Below, piece after piece: positions 35,079-43,751 of a stretch of 64,000 nucleotides of DNA. Numbering within the stretch: the stretch's first letter is position 1; every line of letters starts with the position of its first letter. The notes below the pieces were generated by a model. That model was not told the DNA's origin, did no database searches, and saw nothing but the letters and a program-made list of their open reading frames with translations. This stretch comes from Pontibacter roseus DSM 17521 (GTDB lineage Bacteria; Bacteroidota; Bacteroidia; Cytophagales; Hymenobacteraceae), in contig NZ_KB890766.1 in the NCBI RefSeq assembly GCF_000373265.1, forward strand, positions 342,594-406,593. Direction: 5' to 3'. The translations under genes and the position numbers were made by a program.

Positions 35079-36398
35079 ATGAGCGCCGCAACTGTATCCA
35101 ACTCACCCTCCAAATGGCTTGTGCTGCCGCACTACGCCTTCGCGGCGGTGTCGTTTGTGGTGCTGTGCCTGCTGCTGGTTTTCTCTGTTGATGCCTTCGG
35201 CGGACACTACTTCCATCCGAAACTACTCACGCTTACACACGTGGCGGCGCTGGGCTGGGCGACCATGATTATCTTTGGTTCGCTATATCAGCTACTGCCC
35301 GTCGTGCTGGAGGTGCGCCTTTACAGCGATAGGCTAGGTATGCTGGCTTTTGCCCTTTTGTCGACAGGTACCATACTGCTATCCGTTTCCTTCTGGAATT
35401 TCTGGGTAGGCGAAACGATGCACATTGCCGCCTGCCTGCTTTTCACGTCTTTTCTGCTCTTTGGGTATAACGTGGTGCAGACCGCCCGGCAGGTGAAGAA
35501 GTGGGGGGTAGAGGCAGATTTCATCGTGACCTCGGTGGTATGGCTGGTGGCTACAGGTTTTGTCGGGTTGCTGATGGCGCTCAACTTTCAGTATGCTTTC
35601 CTGCCGAAAGAACACCTGCATTATTTACAGTTGCATGCGCACCTGGGTATGGCGGGCTGGTTCCTGCTGCTCATCGTGGGCGTGGGCTCCAAACTGATTC
35701 CGATGTTCTTGCTCTCGCACCCCGAAAACACCAAAGGCCTGCACCTGGCTTACTACCTGATAAACGGCGGGTTGGTGCTTTTTGCCGCTGACCATTTGTT
35801 CCTGCAGACAGGCTACAATGCAATATATGCTGCCCTGGTGGTGGCAGGTATAGGAGGCTTTCTGCACTTTGTATACCAGGCCAAAACCTTTGCCAAGCGG
35901 CTTGACATTGACCTCGGCATGAAGCAGACCTTTGTGGCGCTTGCCCTGCTACTACTGCCGGTGGTGCTGGTGTTTGTGGTGACGCTGCAACTCGACATAC
36001 CGCAACGGCTGATGTCTGCGCTATACCTGGTGTACGGCCTCTCCATGTTCTTCGGCTTCGTGTCGGCGCTCATTCTGGGGCAGACGTTCAAAACGCTTCC
36101 CTTCATCGTCTGGATGCACAGCTACGAAGACCACGTAGGGCGCTTCAAAACACCGCTGCCCAAGGACCTGTATAGCGTGGCGCTGCTGCGCTGGCAGAAC
36201 GTGGCCTATCTGGTGGGGCTTATCGCTCTGCTGGCGGGGGTGCTGTTGGCCGAGCAACTGGTGATTCTGCTGGGGGCCGTGCTGCTGAGCGTAGCCGCCG
36301 TGCTGTACGCCAGCAATGTGTTCAAGGTGCTGTTGCACAAGGTCAAAGACTTAAAACCATTCGCATATGAAAACGCAGGAGCAGGAAATCATAGATGA
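35079..36398 (+). CDS. Polytopic His-rich membrane protein (oxidase-subunit-I-like)
   Basis: A 439-residue protein with about 12 membrane helices. Conserved histidines lie in helix contexts: FHPKLLTLTHVAALGWATMI, GETMHIAACLLFTS and LQLHAHLGMAGWFLLL. The last resembles the segment LHAHSHVALLGW of the protein at 23992-25281, so the two may belong to one superfamily near NnrS/heme-copper oxidase subunit I. It overlaps the SufT-like gene by 32 bases. By neighbours (RIC, hemerythrin, Rrf2) it belongs to NO or heme biology; the actual function is unknown. Confidence 0.8.
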   Translation: MSAATVSNSPSKWLVLPHYAFAAVSFVVLCLLLVFSVDAFGGHYFHPKLLTLTHVAALGWATMIIFGSLYQLLPVVLEVRLYSDRLGMLAFALLSTGTILLSVSFWNFWVGETMHIAACLLFTSFLLFGYNVVQTARQVKKWGVEADFIVTSVVWLVATGFVGLLMALNFQYAFLPKEHLHYLQLHAHLGMAGWFLLLIVGVGSKLIPMFLLSHPENTKGLHLAYYLINGGLVLFAADHLFLQTGYNAIYAALVVAGIGGFLHFVYQAKTFAKRLDIDLGMKQTFVALALLLLPVVLVFVVTLQLDIPQRLMSALYLVYGLSMFFGFVSALILGQTFKTLPFIVWMHSYEDHVGRFKTPLPKDLYSVALLRWQNVAYLVGLIALLAGVLLAEQLVILLGAVLLSVAAVLYASNVFKVLLHKVKDLKPFAYENAGAGNHR

Positions 36399-36687
36399 GG
36401 CGTATGAGGCGCTCAAATATATCATAGACCCGGAGGTGGGCATAAACATTGTGGACCTAGGTCTGGTATACAAAGTGAAGCTCAACGAAGAGGAGGAGAA
36501 ACTGAAGGTAGAACTGACGTTGACTACACCCGGTTGCCCCATGAGTGGCACCATCACCACGGCGGCCAGGCAAATGCTGGACAAACGCTTTCCTAACCTG
36601 GAAATCGATATCGAGCTAGTGTGGCTGCCCCAGTGGACACCCGAGATGATAAGTGAAGAAGGAATGCGATTACTGGGAAATACCTGA
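36367..36687 (+). CDS. MIP18/SufT-family iron-sulfur assembly factor
   Basis: A 106-residue DUF59 protein. The core IIDPEVGINIVDLGLVYKV and the Cys-bearing TTPGCPMSGTI loop are characteristic of PaaD/SufT-like factors that help mature iron-sulfur proteins. It overlaps the membrane-protein gene by 32 bases and precedes an Rrf2 regulator and nadA, which encodes an iron-sulfur enzyme. A role in repairing or loading clusters after NO damage fits the neighbourhood. Confidence 0.9.
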   Translation: MKTQEQEIIDEAYEALKYIIDPEVGINIVDLGLVYKVKLNEEEEKLKVELTLTTPGCPMSGTITTAARQMLDKRFPNLEIDIELVWLPQWTPEMISEEGMRLLGNT

Positions 36688-36729
36688 TACATTTGCTTCC
36701 GGAGACTGAGGAGATTTAAAGCAAAGGTT

Positions 36730-37203
36730 ATGCTTTCGAAAACAACAGAATATGCCCTGCGGTCCATTGTATACATTGCGATGGCTGACTTTGAAGGCAA
36801 GCGCGTGGGCATAAAGGAGATAGCCAACGAGCTGGAGCTGCCTGTGCATTTCATGGGCAAAATCCTGCAGGACATGGTGCGCAAAGGCGTCATTGCCTCC
36901 ATCAAAGGACCTCACGGAGGCTTTTTTCTGCACCGCCCGGCCAGCGAGATTAGCATATTGGAGGTAGTCAACATCATTGATGGACTCGAAGCCTTCAAAA
37001 AATGCGGCATGGGCATGAAGCAGTGCTCCGACAAGCATCCTTGTCCGCTCCACGATGAAATCAAGGTATATCGCAATCACCTGCTGCAGGTGTTCCGCGA
37101 GAAGACGATACAGAGCCTGGTAGACGACGTGAAAACAGGCAAATACTTCATCAAAAACCAACCCGAGGAAGTGCTGCAAGACGACTTGCGCGGCACAACT
37201 TAA
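36730..37203 (+). CDS. Rrf2-family transcriptional regulator, NsrR/IscR-like
   Basis: A 157-residue winged-helix regulator (LSKTTEYALRSIVYIAM, then IKEIANELELPVHFMGKIL). Three cysteines, Cys92, Cys99 and Cys105 (C-x6-C-x5-C), stand where NsrR and IscR bind their iron-sulfur cluster. The spacing differs by one or two residues from well-studied members, so NO sensing or cluster sensing cannot be told apart. It precedes nadA by 17 bases and follows the SufT-like gene by 42. It may control the RIC or SufT genes, which lack the TGAC-N4-GTCA operator. Confidence 0.9.
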   Translation: MLSKTTEYALRSIVYIAMADFEGKRVGIKEIANELELPVHFMGKILQDMVRKGVIASIKGPHGGFFLHRPASEISILEVVNIIDGLEAFKKCGMGMKQCSDKHPCPLHDEIKVYRNHLLQVFREKTIQSLVDDVKTGKYFIKNQPEEVLQDDLRGTT

Positions 37204-37220
37204 ACATCCAACAGCATACC

Positions 37221-38264
37221 ATGACAGCTACCCTGACACGGGGCGCCTTCTCTGAAAAACTCAGAGCCATGCACCCTTTTGCCCAAACCGAAGAGATTGC
37301 CGCTCTGCAGGAAGCGGTGGAGGAAATAAGAGAACTGAAGCGGGAGAAGAACGCCGTAGTGCTCTCGCACTTCTACATGCCGCCGGAGCTGCAGGTGCAG
37401 CACTCTGACGGTGGCATAGCCGACTTTGTGGGCGACTCGCTGGGCCTGAGCGTGGCGGCCAAAAGCGTGGAGGCCGACAACATCATTTTCTGTGGGGTGA
37501 AGTTCATGGCCGAGACCGCCAAAATCCTGAACCCGGCCAAGCAGGTGCTGCTACCGAGTTTTGAAGCCGGCTGCTCCTTGGCCGAGAGCATCACCGGTGC
37601 CGATGTGCGCCGGCTGAAGGCGCAGTATCCGGGCGTGCCGGTGGTAGCCTACATCAATACCTACGCCGAGACAAAGGCCGAATCTGATATCTGCTGCACA
37701 TCACGCAACGCGCTGGACATCGCCCGCTCCTTTGATTCCGACAAACTTATTTTCCTGCCCGATTTGTTCATGGGACGCAACCTGCAGAACAAGATAAAGG
37801 CAGAGACAGGCAAAGAACTCATCCTCTGGGAAGGCAAGTGCGAGGTGCACGAACAGTTCACGCCGAAACGCATCAACGGCCTCAAACTGATGTACCCCGA
37901 AGCGCAGGTACTGGTGCATTGGGAAGTGCCGGACAACACGGTAGCCGATGCGCTGACAGGGGCAGGCGGCGTGGTAGGCAGCACGTCTGACATCCTTCGC
38001 TTTGTAGGGGAGAGCAAATCCAATCAGTTCATTCTGGGTTCAGAGTGTGATTTGGGTGCCACTTTGCGGGGCATGTATCCGGAGAAGGAGTTCATCGTGC
38101 CTTGCATCAAGTGTCCGCACATGAAGCAAATCACGATGCAACGCACCCTGCAGGCGCTGCGGGCGATTGGAACGGAGGCAGAGCAATGGTATGCCGTGCA
38201 TCTGTCCGAAGACATCCGGCAACGTGCCTTGCTGCCGATTGAACGTATGCTGGCATTCGCTTAG
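37221..38264 (+). CDS. nadA: Quinolinate synthase NadA
   Basis: Condenses iminoaspartate with dihydroxyacetone phosphate to quinolinate, the first ring of NAD. The 347-residue protein contains the cluster-binding cysteines in IIFCGVKFMAE, WEGKCEVHEQ and PCIKCPHMK, and substrate-binding motifs VLSHFYMPPE and GSECDLGATLRGMYP. It is followed after 9 bases by nadB, so the two enzymes of the pathway are made together. nadC is not in the window. Confidence 0.97.
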   Translation: MTATLTRGAFSEKLRAMHPFAQTEEIAALQEAVEEIRELKREKNAVVLSHFYMPPELQVQHSDGGIADFVGDSLGLSVAAKSVEADNIIFCGVKFMAETAKILNPAKQVLLPSFEAGCSLAESITGADVRRLKAQYPGVPVVAYINTYAETKAESDICCTSRNALDIARSFDSDKLIFLPDLFMGRNLQNKIKAETGKELILWEGKCEVHEQFTPKRINGLKLMYPEAQVLVHWEVPDNTVADALTGAGGVVGSTSDILRFVGESKSNQFILGSECDLGATLRGMYPEKEFIVPCIKCPHMKQITMQRTLQALRAIGTEAEQWYAVHLSEDIRQRALLPIERMLAFA

Positions 38265-38273
38265 GCCTAAGTC

Positions 38274-39827
38274 ATGAAAGTGCCCGCTTACGATTACGTG
38301 GTACTGGGCAGCGGTATAGCCGGGCTCACCTTTGCACTGCATGCCGCAGGGCATGGCCGGGTGCTGGTGCTCTGCAAAACCGCCTTGTCTGATACCAACA
38401 CCGCCCAAGCCCAGGGAGGTATAGCCGCCGTGCTCGACCCGGCTGATTCCTTTGAGCAGCACGTGCAGGACACCCTGGAAGCCGGTGCCGGACTTTGCGA
38501 TGAGGCGGCTGTACGCCACATGGTGCAGGAGGCCCCTACAGCCATCCGTTGGCTGCAGGGTATGGCCGTGGCATTTGATGAGGCGGAAACAGGCGAGATG
38601 GAATTGGGACTCGAAGGAGGCCACAGCCACCACCGCATTGTGCATGTAAAAGACCACACCGGGCGCAGCATACAGCAGGCGCTGGAACAGGCGGTGCTTC
38701 AGCACCCCAACGTTTCCGTGTGGGAGCATCAGATGGGTATAGAACTGCTCACTGATTCCAGCAGTACAGGTACGTTTTGCTATGGCGTACAGGTGCTGGA
38801 TACCCATACGCGGGAGCTGAGGTCTTTACAGGCACAGGCGGTGGTACTGGCTACAGGAGGGTCCGGGCGGGTATACCAGTATACCACCAACCCCTCTATT
38901 GCAACCGGCGACGGACTGGCCATGGCCGCACGGGCAGGAGCTGCTATCCGGAACATGGAGTTCTTCCAGTTCCATCCTACGGCGCTTAACCAGCCCGGCG
39001 AGGAGGTGTTCCTGATAAGCGAGGCGCTACGGGGAGCGGGAGCGGAATTGGTCTTGCCTGACGGCAGCCACTTTATGCACCTATACCATCCCTTGGAGTC
39101 GTTGGCACCGCGCGACATCGTGGCCCGTGCCGTGCTCTCTGAGATACAGCGGCACCAAAGTCCCTGCCTATACCTGGATGTGCGCCATCTTCCGGCTGGC
39201 CAAGTGCGGCAAAACTTCACTTCTATTTATCATAAGTGTTCTACTATGGGTATTGATGTCGAGCAACAGCTCATTCCCATTGTGCCGGCGGCGCATTACC
39301 AATGCGGCGGCGTGCAGACGGACCTGAATGGGCGAACTTCCATCAACAGGCTATACGCCATAGGAGAGGTGGCCTGCACGGGCGTGCACGGCGCCAACCG
39401 GCTGGCGAGCAACTCGCTGCTGGAGGGGGTAGTATTTGCCCGGAATGCCGCGGCACACGTAGCTTCGCTGTCTGCCTCAGAGAAGATTTGGGTTGCCCCG
39501 GATGCTCCGGTACATTGTTTTGGCAGTCTAACGGAAGATATTCTTCTTGATGTTAATGACCTGAGAATCCGCCTGCAACGCTTGATGTGGGAGCGTGTTG
39601 GGATTGTCCGCACCAAGGAGGGTATGGAGAACTGCCTTGCCGCTTTGGCCAAGCTGCAGATTGAGGTGGATACTATCCGTGAACGGGCAGGTGACCACCA
39701 GGAGGTATTGGAACTTCAGAACCTAATGACCGTTGCTTCCTGCATCCTCCGGGCCAGCCTGGAGCGGAAGGAGAATGTAGGCGGGCATTTTGTAGAGGAA
39801 ACGGCTGTAATCAGTCTGCCACTGTAG
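38274..39827 (+). CDS. nadB: L-aspartate oxidase NadB
   Basis: An FAD enzyme, 517 residues, oxidising L-aspartate to iminoaspartate, the substrate of NadA. The N-terminal dinucleotide fold is VLGSGIAGLTFAL. Further family motifs are TAQAQGGIAAVL, ATGGSGRVYQYTTNP, the FQFHPTAL catalytic segment, and GEVACTGVHGANRLASNSLLEG. It can use fumarate instead of O2 as electron acceptor, compatible with anaerobic growth (family knowledge). Confidence 0.97.
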   Translation: MKVPAYDYVVLGSGIAGLTFALHAAGHGRVLVLCKTALSDTNTAQAQGGIAAVLDPADSFEQHVQDTLEAGAGLCDEAAVRHMVQEAPTAIRWLQGMAVAFDEAETGEMELGLEGGHSHHRIVHVKDHTGRSIQQALEQAVLQHPNVSVWEHQMGIELLTDSSSTGTFCYGVQVLDTHTRELRSLQAQAVVLATGGSGRVYQYTTNPSIATGDGLAMAARAGAAIRNMEFFQFHPTALNQPGEEVFLISEALRGAGAELVLPDGSHFMHLYHPLESLAPRDIVARAVLSEIQRHQSPCLYLDVRHLPAGQVRQNFTSIYHKCSTMGIDVEQQLIPIVPAAHYQCGGVQTDLNGRTSINRLYAIGEVACTGVHGANRLASNSLLEGVVFARNAAAHVASLSASEKIWVAPDAPVHCFGSLTEDILLDVNDLRIRLQRLMWERVGIVRTKEGMENCLAALAKLQIEVDTIRERAGDHQEVLELQNLMTVASCILRASLERKENVGGHFVEETAVISLPL

Positions 39828-39850
39828 CGAAGCAAGGTATAGGATGCAAG

Positions 39851-39862
39851 TGACCAAAGTTA
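39851..39862. promoter_or_regulatory. TGAC-N4-GTTA operator of the cNMP-fold gene
   Basis: TGACCAAAGTTA, one mismatch from TGAC-N4-GTCA. Its 5' end is exactly 57 bases before TACTTTTG at 39908, repeating the nosC/cupin geometry. Confidence 0.6.
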
Positions 39863-39907
39863 CTTTTCAGGCTAATATCCATCATGTTCTGGCGGGGAGC
39901 AGGTTAG

Positions 39908-39915
39908 TACTTTTG
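39908..39915 (+). promoter_or_regulatory. -7 box (TACTTTTG) of the cNMP-fold gene
   Basis: Perfect TAnnTTTG match, identical to the cupin box at 3698, with the start codon 33 bases downstream. Confidence 0.6.
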
Positions 39916-39947
39916 GTTGGTTCTCACCCCAAAAATAGCCAGACGAG

Positions 39948-40313
39948 ATGCTTCAATTGCTGCAGCAACATGCCATATCCTACAGACAGGTAGCCTATTC
40001 GGCAGGCTCATACCTCTACCAAGCCGGGGAGCGCCTGCAAAAGCTGTACTACCTCACCACCGGCTGCGTCTGCCTGCTGGGCGAGCGGCAGGACAGCTGC
40101 CTTCGCTATGTCCGGCAGCCCCGCATGCTCTCCATGCCCGATTTGCTCCGCCAGCACCATACCACCTCTGCGCTCGTCCTTGAAAATGCCACGCTAGTAG
40201 AGATAGACCAGCAGCAGTTGCTGGCCTGTGTCGCCTGCGATGGGTTGCTGCTCCAGTCCTGCCTGCAGCAGGTTTGCCTGGGAATGGAGGAGGAAGCAGA
40301 GGCGTTCGAATAG
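39948..40313 (+). CDS. Crp-like effector domain protein without DNA-binding domain
   Basis: A 121-residue protein with the outline of a cyclic-nucleotide-binding-type barrel (VAYSAGSYLYQAGERLQKLYYLTTGCVCLL ordering, then MLSMPDLL and ATLVEIDQQQLL). The C-terminal helix and winged HTH of Crp/Fnr proteins are missing. Seven cysteines (40, 42, 51, 94, 97, 105, 110) are many for this fold and could bind a metal or cluster, or be oxidised or nitrosated. It lies directly upstream of the heme-PAS kinase operon and has its own operator. It may be a stand-alone sensor or a truncated regulator. Confidence 0.65.
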   Translation: MLQLLQQHAISYRQVAYSAGSYLYQAGERLQKLYYLTTGCVCLLGERQDSCLRYVRQPRMLSMPDLLRQHHTTSALVLENATLVEIDQQQLLACVACDGLLLQSCLQQVCLGMEEEAEAFE

Positions 40314-40386
40314 CATTTGCCCTGTTCTAAGCGTAAGAGATAGGCAGATTGGTAGCGCAAGGGACCGTCCAAAAACAGAACAGCCT

Positions 40387-40417
40387 TTTGACAATTAAGC
40401 CGGAGTGCCTATATTTA
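40387..40417 (+). promoter_or_regulatory. Promoter of the sensor kinase operon
   Basis: TTTG at 40387-40390, a 19-base spacer, and TATATTTA at 40410-40417 (one mismatch to TAnnTTTG). This matches the Bacteroidota -33/-7 arrangement and argues for the TTG start at 40433 of the kinase. Confidence 0.5.
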
Positions 40418-40432
40418 AAAAAATTACGCAGT

Positions 40433-41977
40433 TTGAAAGAAACAGGAGCCCACTATAATCAGAACCTCGATAGCGAATCACGCCTCAAAGCTATCATCGA
40501 CACGGCCATAGATGGCATCATCACCATCGACCGACGCGGTGTAGTAGAAACCGTGAACCCGGCCGCCGCCCATATTTTCGGGTACCAGCCGGAAGAGATT
40601 ATCGGCCAGAACGTGAGCATGCTCATGCCTGAGCCAGACCACAGCCTGCACGATACCTACCTCCAGAATTACCACCGCACCGGCGTAGGCCAAATCATAG
40701 GCAAAGGGCGCGAGGTACTGGGCAAGCGGAAGAACGGCAATGTTTTCCCTTTTCTGCTGAGCATCAGTGAGGTGAACCTGCAGGATAAGCAGATTTTCAC
40801 GGGCATCATCCACGACATATCGGAGCTGAAGAAAACGGAGGCGGCCCTGCGCGAGAGCGAGAGCCGCATCAACTCCATCATCCAGACGGCTGTGGATGGC
40901 ATCATTACCATTGACTTGCAAGGCGTCATCGAAATGGTTAACCCGTCGGCGTGCCGGCTGTTTGGTTACGCCCCGGAAGAGCTCATGGGCCGGAAAATAA
41001 ACATGCTGATGCCCGAGCCGGACCGCAGCCTGCACGATAACTACATGCACCATTACCATGAGACAGGCGAAAAGCGCATTATAGGTATAGGCAGGGAAGT
41101 GTCGGGGCTCAAGAAGGACGGCACCATCTTTCCGCTATACCTGAGCATCAGCGAGGTGTATCTTTCTGACCGCAAGGTATACACGGGCTTCATCCACGAC
41201 ATCACGCAGCAGAAGATAAGTGAGGAGCGCCTGCGCCGCTATGCCGCCGAACTGGAGCGGAGCAACCGGGAGCTGCAGGACTTCGCCTACGTGTCGTCAC
41301 ACGACCTGCAGGAGCCGCTCCGCAAGATACAAGCCTTCGGCGACCGGCTGAAGACGAAGGAGTATGAAAAGCTGAGTGACCAAGGCAAGGACTACGTGGA
41401 CCGCATGCTGAACGCCGCCTCGCGTATGCAGAACCTGATAAACGACCTGCTCACCTTCTCCAGGGTCACCTCAGGTGCCAAACCCTTCGTGCGTGTGGAC
41501 CTGAACAACATACTGGCGGAGGTGCTGTCGGATTTGGAGATTGCCATTGAAAAATCGGGGGCTAAAATCGAGACCTCTCCTTTGCCGGTGATGCAGGCGG
41601 AGCCCACCCAGCTGCGGCAACTGCTGCAGAACCTCATCAGCAACGCCATCAAATTCAGTCGCGGAGACGAGAAGCCCCACATCAAGGTATACGCCAACAG
41701 CCTGCAGCCGAAAGCACACACAGGTGGCACGCCCGGCGACGAGATTATTGAACTGCACGTGGAGGACAACGGCATCGGCTTCGACGAGAAATACCTCGAC
41801 CGCATCTTCAACATCTTCCAGCGGCTAGAGGGGCAAAAATACGAGGGTTCAGGTATAGGTCTGGCCATCTGCCGCAAAATAGCCATACGCCACGGCGGTG
41901 ACATTACTGCCAAGAGTAAACCGGGGCAGGGCACCCATTTCATCGTGACATTAGCAAAAAACCACCTTCTGGAATAG
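40433..41977 (+). CDS. Sensor histidine kinase with two FixL-like heme-PAS domains
   Basis: No ATG exists near the start. A TTG at 40433, just after a promoter-like sequence, gives 514 residues; TTG at 40349 is an alternative. Two consecutive PAS domains each carry the FixL pattern: MPEPDHSLHDTY with IIGKGRE, and MPEPDRSLHDNY with IIGIGRE. The His (73 and 201) corresponds to heme ligand His200 of Bradyrhizobium FixL, and the Arg 20 residues later (93 and 221) to its Arg220. A dimerisation domain with phospho-His290 (YVSSHDLQEPLRK) and an ATPase domain (NLISNAIKF, DNGIGFDE, GSGIGLAIC) follow. No membrane helices. It probably senses O2, NO or CO and signals to the three downstream receiver proteins. 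Heme binding is inferred. Confidence 0.88.
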   Translation: MKETGAHYNQNLDSESRLKAIIDTAIDGIITIDRRGVVETVNPAAAHIFGYQPEEIIGQNVSMLMPEPDHSLHDTYLQNYHRTGVGQIIGKGREVLGKRKNGNVFPFLLSISEVNLQDKQIFTGIIHDISELKKTEAALRESESRINSIIQTAVDGIITIDLQGVIEMVNPSACRLFGYAPEELMGRKINMLMPEPDRSLHDNYMHHYHETGEKRIIGIGREVSGLKKDGTIFPLYLSISEVYLSDRKVYTGFIHDITQQKISEERLRRYAAELERSNRELQDFAYVSSHDLQEPLRKIQAFGDRLKTKEYEKLSDQGKDYVDRMLNAASRMQNLINDLLTFSRVTSGAKPFVRVDLNNILAEVLSDLEIAIEKSGAKIETSPLPVMQAEPTQLRQLLQNLISNAIKFSRGDEKPHIKVYANSLQPKAHTGGTPGDEIIELHVEDNGIGFDEKYLDRIFNIFQRLEGQKYEGSGIGLAICRKIAIRHGGDITAKSKPGQGTHFIVTLAKNHLLE

Positions 41978-41984
41978 ATAGCTT

Positions 41985-42431
41985 ATGAATTCAAAGAGAC
42001 CGATTGTCATACTGATTGCCGATGACGATGCCGAAGACCGCATGCTCATCAAGGAAGCACTGGATGAGAGCAGGCTGAGCAATGCCGTGCAGTTTGTAGA
42101 GAACGGAGAGGAACTGATGGACTACCTGCACAACCGGGGCAGGTTCACCGAAAAAGAGAAGTTCCCGACGCCTGGCCTGATTTTGCTCGACCTCAACATG
42201 CCCAAGAAGGATGGACGTGAGGCGCTCAAAGAGATAAAGGCCGATGACCACCTGCGCGTGCTTCCGGTTGTGGTGCTCACTACCTCCAAGGCCGAAGAGG
42301 ATATACTCCGTACCTACGACCTGGGCGTGAGCTCTTTCATCAGCAAACCCGTCACCTTCAGTTCGCTGGTGGACGTGATGAAAACCCTGAGCAAGTACTG
42401 GTTCGAAATAGTGGAACTGCCAAAACCGTAG
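41985..42431 (+). CDS. Single-domain response regulator (Rcp1-like)
   Basis: A 148-residue receiver domain without output domain. Acidic pocket ADDDAED, phospho-acceptor Asp in LILLDLNMPKKDG, Thr in VVLTTSKAEED and Lys in FISKPVTF. It belongs to the long-loop type that often partners with PAS/phytochrome kinases. It starts 8 bases after the heme-PAS kinase and is most likely its direct phosphorylation target or a phosphate relay to the next proteins. Confidence 0.92.
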   Translation: MNSKRPIVILIADDDAEDRMLIKEALDESRLSNAVQFVENGEELMDYLHNRGRFTEKEKFPTPGLILLDLNMPKKDGREALKEIKADDHLRVLPVVVLTTSKAEEDILRTYDLGVSSFISKPVTFSSLVDVMKTLSKYWFEIVELPKP

Positions 42432-42518
42432 GTTTGAGACTCGGGTTTTGAGTTTTGAGTCTCAAAAGATTTTAACTCAGAACTCGAGACTCAGAACTTA
42501 TAACTCTCTAACTCAACT
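42432..42518. repeat. Intergenic run of GAGTCT/ACTCAGA-type repeats
   Basis: The 87 bases between two regulator genes consist largely of repeated and inverted GAGACTC, TTTTGAG and AACTCAGAACTC words. It can fold into several short hairpins and may attenuate or stabilise the operon message. No gene lies here. Confidence 0.5.
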
Positions 42519-43751
42519 ATGCTTGACAAGATTCGCGTGTTGTTAGTAGACGATGATGAGGATGACTTCATCATCGCGCGGGACATAATGGATGATATTC
42601 CGGGGCGGAACTATGTGCTAGAATGGGCCTCTTCCTTTGACAAGGCAGTGGACATCATACGGGAGCGGCGGCACCACGTATACCTGGTCGATTTCCGGCT
42701 TGGCGCGCGCGATGGGCTGGAACTCATCGAAAAGTCCGTAAACGAGGGTGTCACGGCTCCCTTTATTCTGCTCACCGGCCAAAGCGACCGCGAAACCGAC
42801 GAAAAGGCCATGCGCGTGGGCGCTCAGGATTACCTTGTCAAAGGCACCTTCAACCCCTTCGACCTGGAGCGCTCCATCCGGTATAGCATTGAGCACGCTA
42901 AGAGCCTGGAAGAGATTCAGAAATTCAACATGGAACTGGAGCAGCGGGTAGAGGAACGCACCCGCGAGCTGGCAGCAGCCAACCGGGAACTGGAGCACAC
43001 GAACAGAACGCTGAAGCAGGCGCAGCTGGAGATTCACAAGGCCCTGCAAAAGGAGAAGGAGTTGCACGAGCTTAAATCCCGGTTCGTGACCATCGCCTCG
43101 CACGAGTTCCGGACTCCGCTGAGTACCGTCCTGTCTTCGGCCTCTTTAATCACCAAATACAAGTCGGCTGAGGACGATGACAAGCGCCTGAAGCATGTGG
43201 GCCGTATAAAATCTGCGGTCAACAACCTGACCAACATCCTGAACGATTTCCTGTCCATCAGTCGGATGGAGGAAGGGAAAATCTACAACGTACCTACTAC
43301 CTTTGATTTGCATACCTTTAATACGGAAGTGGTAGACGAAATGCAGGGCTTTCTGAAAGATGGTCAGCGCATTGACTACCAGCACCTAAGTGAGGCGTCA
43401 GCGGTCACGCTGGACAAGCAGTTGCTCAAGAACATCATCCTGAACCTGCTCTCGAACGGCAGCAAGTACTCCGGGGAGGGTAAGACCATCTGGTTCACCA
43501 CCGAGGTAACGGAGCAATCCATCCGGCTGGTGGTGCACGACGAAGGCATCGGTATACCGGACGCAGATAAAGTGCACCTGTTCACGCCATTCTTCCGGGC
43601 GCAGAACGTGACCAACATCCAGGGAACAGGCCTGGGACTGAATATTGTAAAGAAGTACGTCGAAATAATGGGTGGCACCCTTGACTACCAGAGCGAGTTG
43701 GGGAAAGGCACCGAATTTAGCATCACAATTCCGCAAACAGCGCAGACATGA
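42519..43751 (+). CDS. Receiver-histidine kinase hybrid
   Basis: A 410-residue protein in reverse hybrid order. A receiver domain comes first (VDDDEDD, phospho-Asp in YLVDFRLGARDG, LLTGQS, VKG), then a coiled-coil linker (about 140-185), a dimerisation domain with IASHEFRTPLST and an ATPase domain (NLLSNGSKY, DEGIGIPD, GTGLGLNI). It could receive phosphate from the FixL-like kinase and regulate its own kinase activity. Its stop overlaps the start of the receiver-Crp gene (ATGA). Confidence 0.93.
   Translation: MLDKIRVLLVDDDEDDFIIARDIMDDIPGRNYVLEWASSFDKAVDIIRERRHHVYLVDFRLGARDGLELIEKSVNEGVTAPFILLTGQSDRETDEKAMRVGAQDYLVKGTFNPFDLERSIRYSIEHAKSLEEIQKFNMELEQRVEERTRELAAANRELEHTNRTLKQAQLEIHKALQKEKELHELKSRFVTIASHEFRTPLSTVLSSASLITKYKSAEDDDKRLKHVGRIKSAVNNLTNILNDFLSISRMEEGKIYNVPTTFDLHTFNTEVVDEMQGFLKDGQRIDYQHLSEASAVTLDKQLLKNIILNLLSNGSKYSGEGKTIWFTTEVTEQSIRLVVHDEGIGIPDADKVHLFTPFFRAQNVTNIQGTGLGLNIVKKYVEIMGGTLDYQSELGKGTEFSITIPQTAQT

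Noticed and set aside
42432..42518. Repeat run considered as a CRISPR remnant
   Set aside because: The repeated words are only 6-12 bases, unevenly spaced and partly inverted; there are no spacers and no cas genes.
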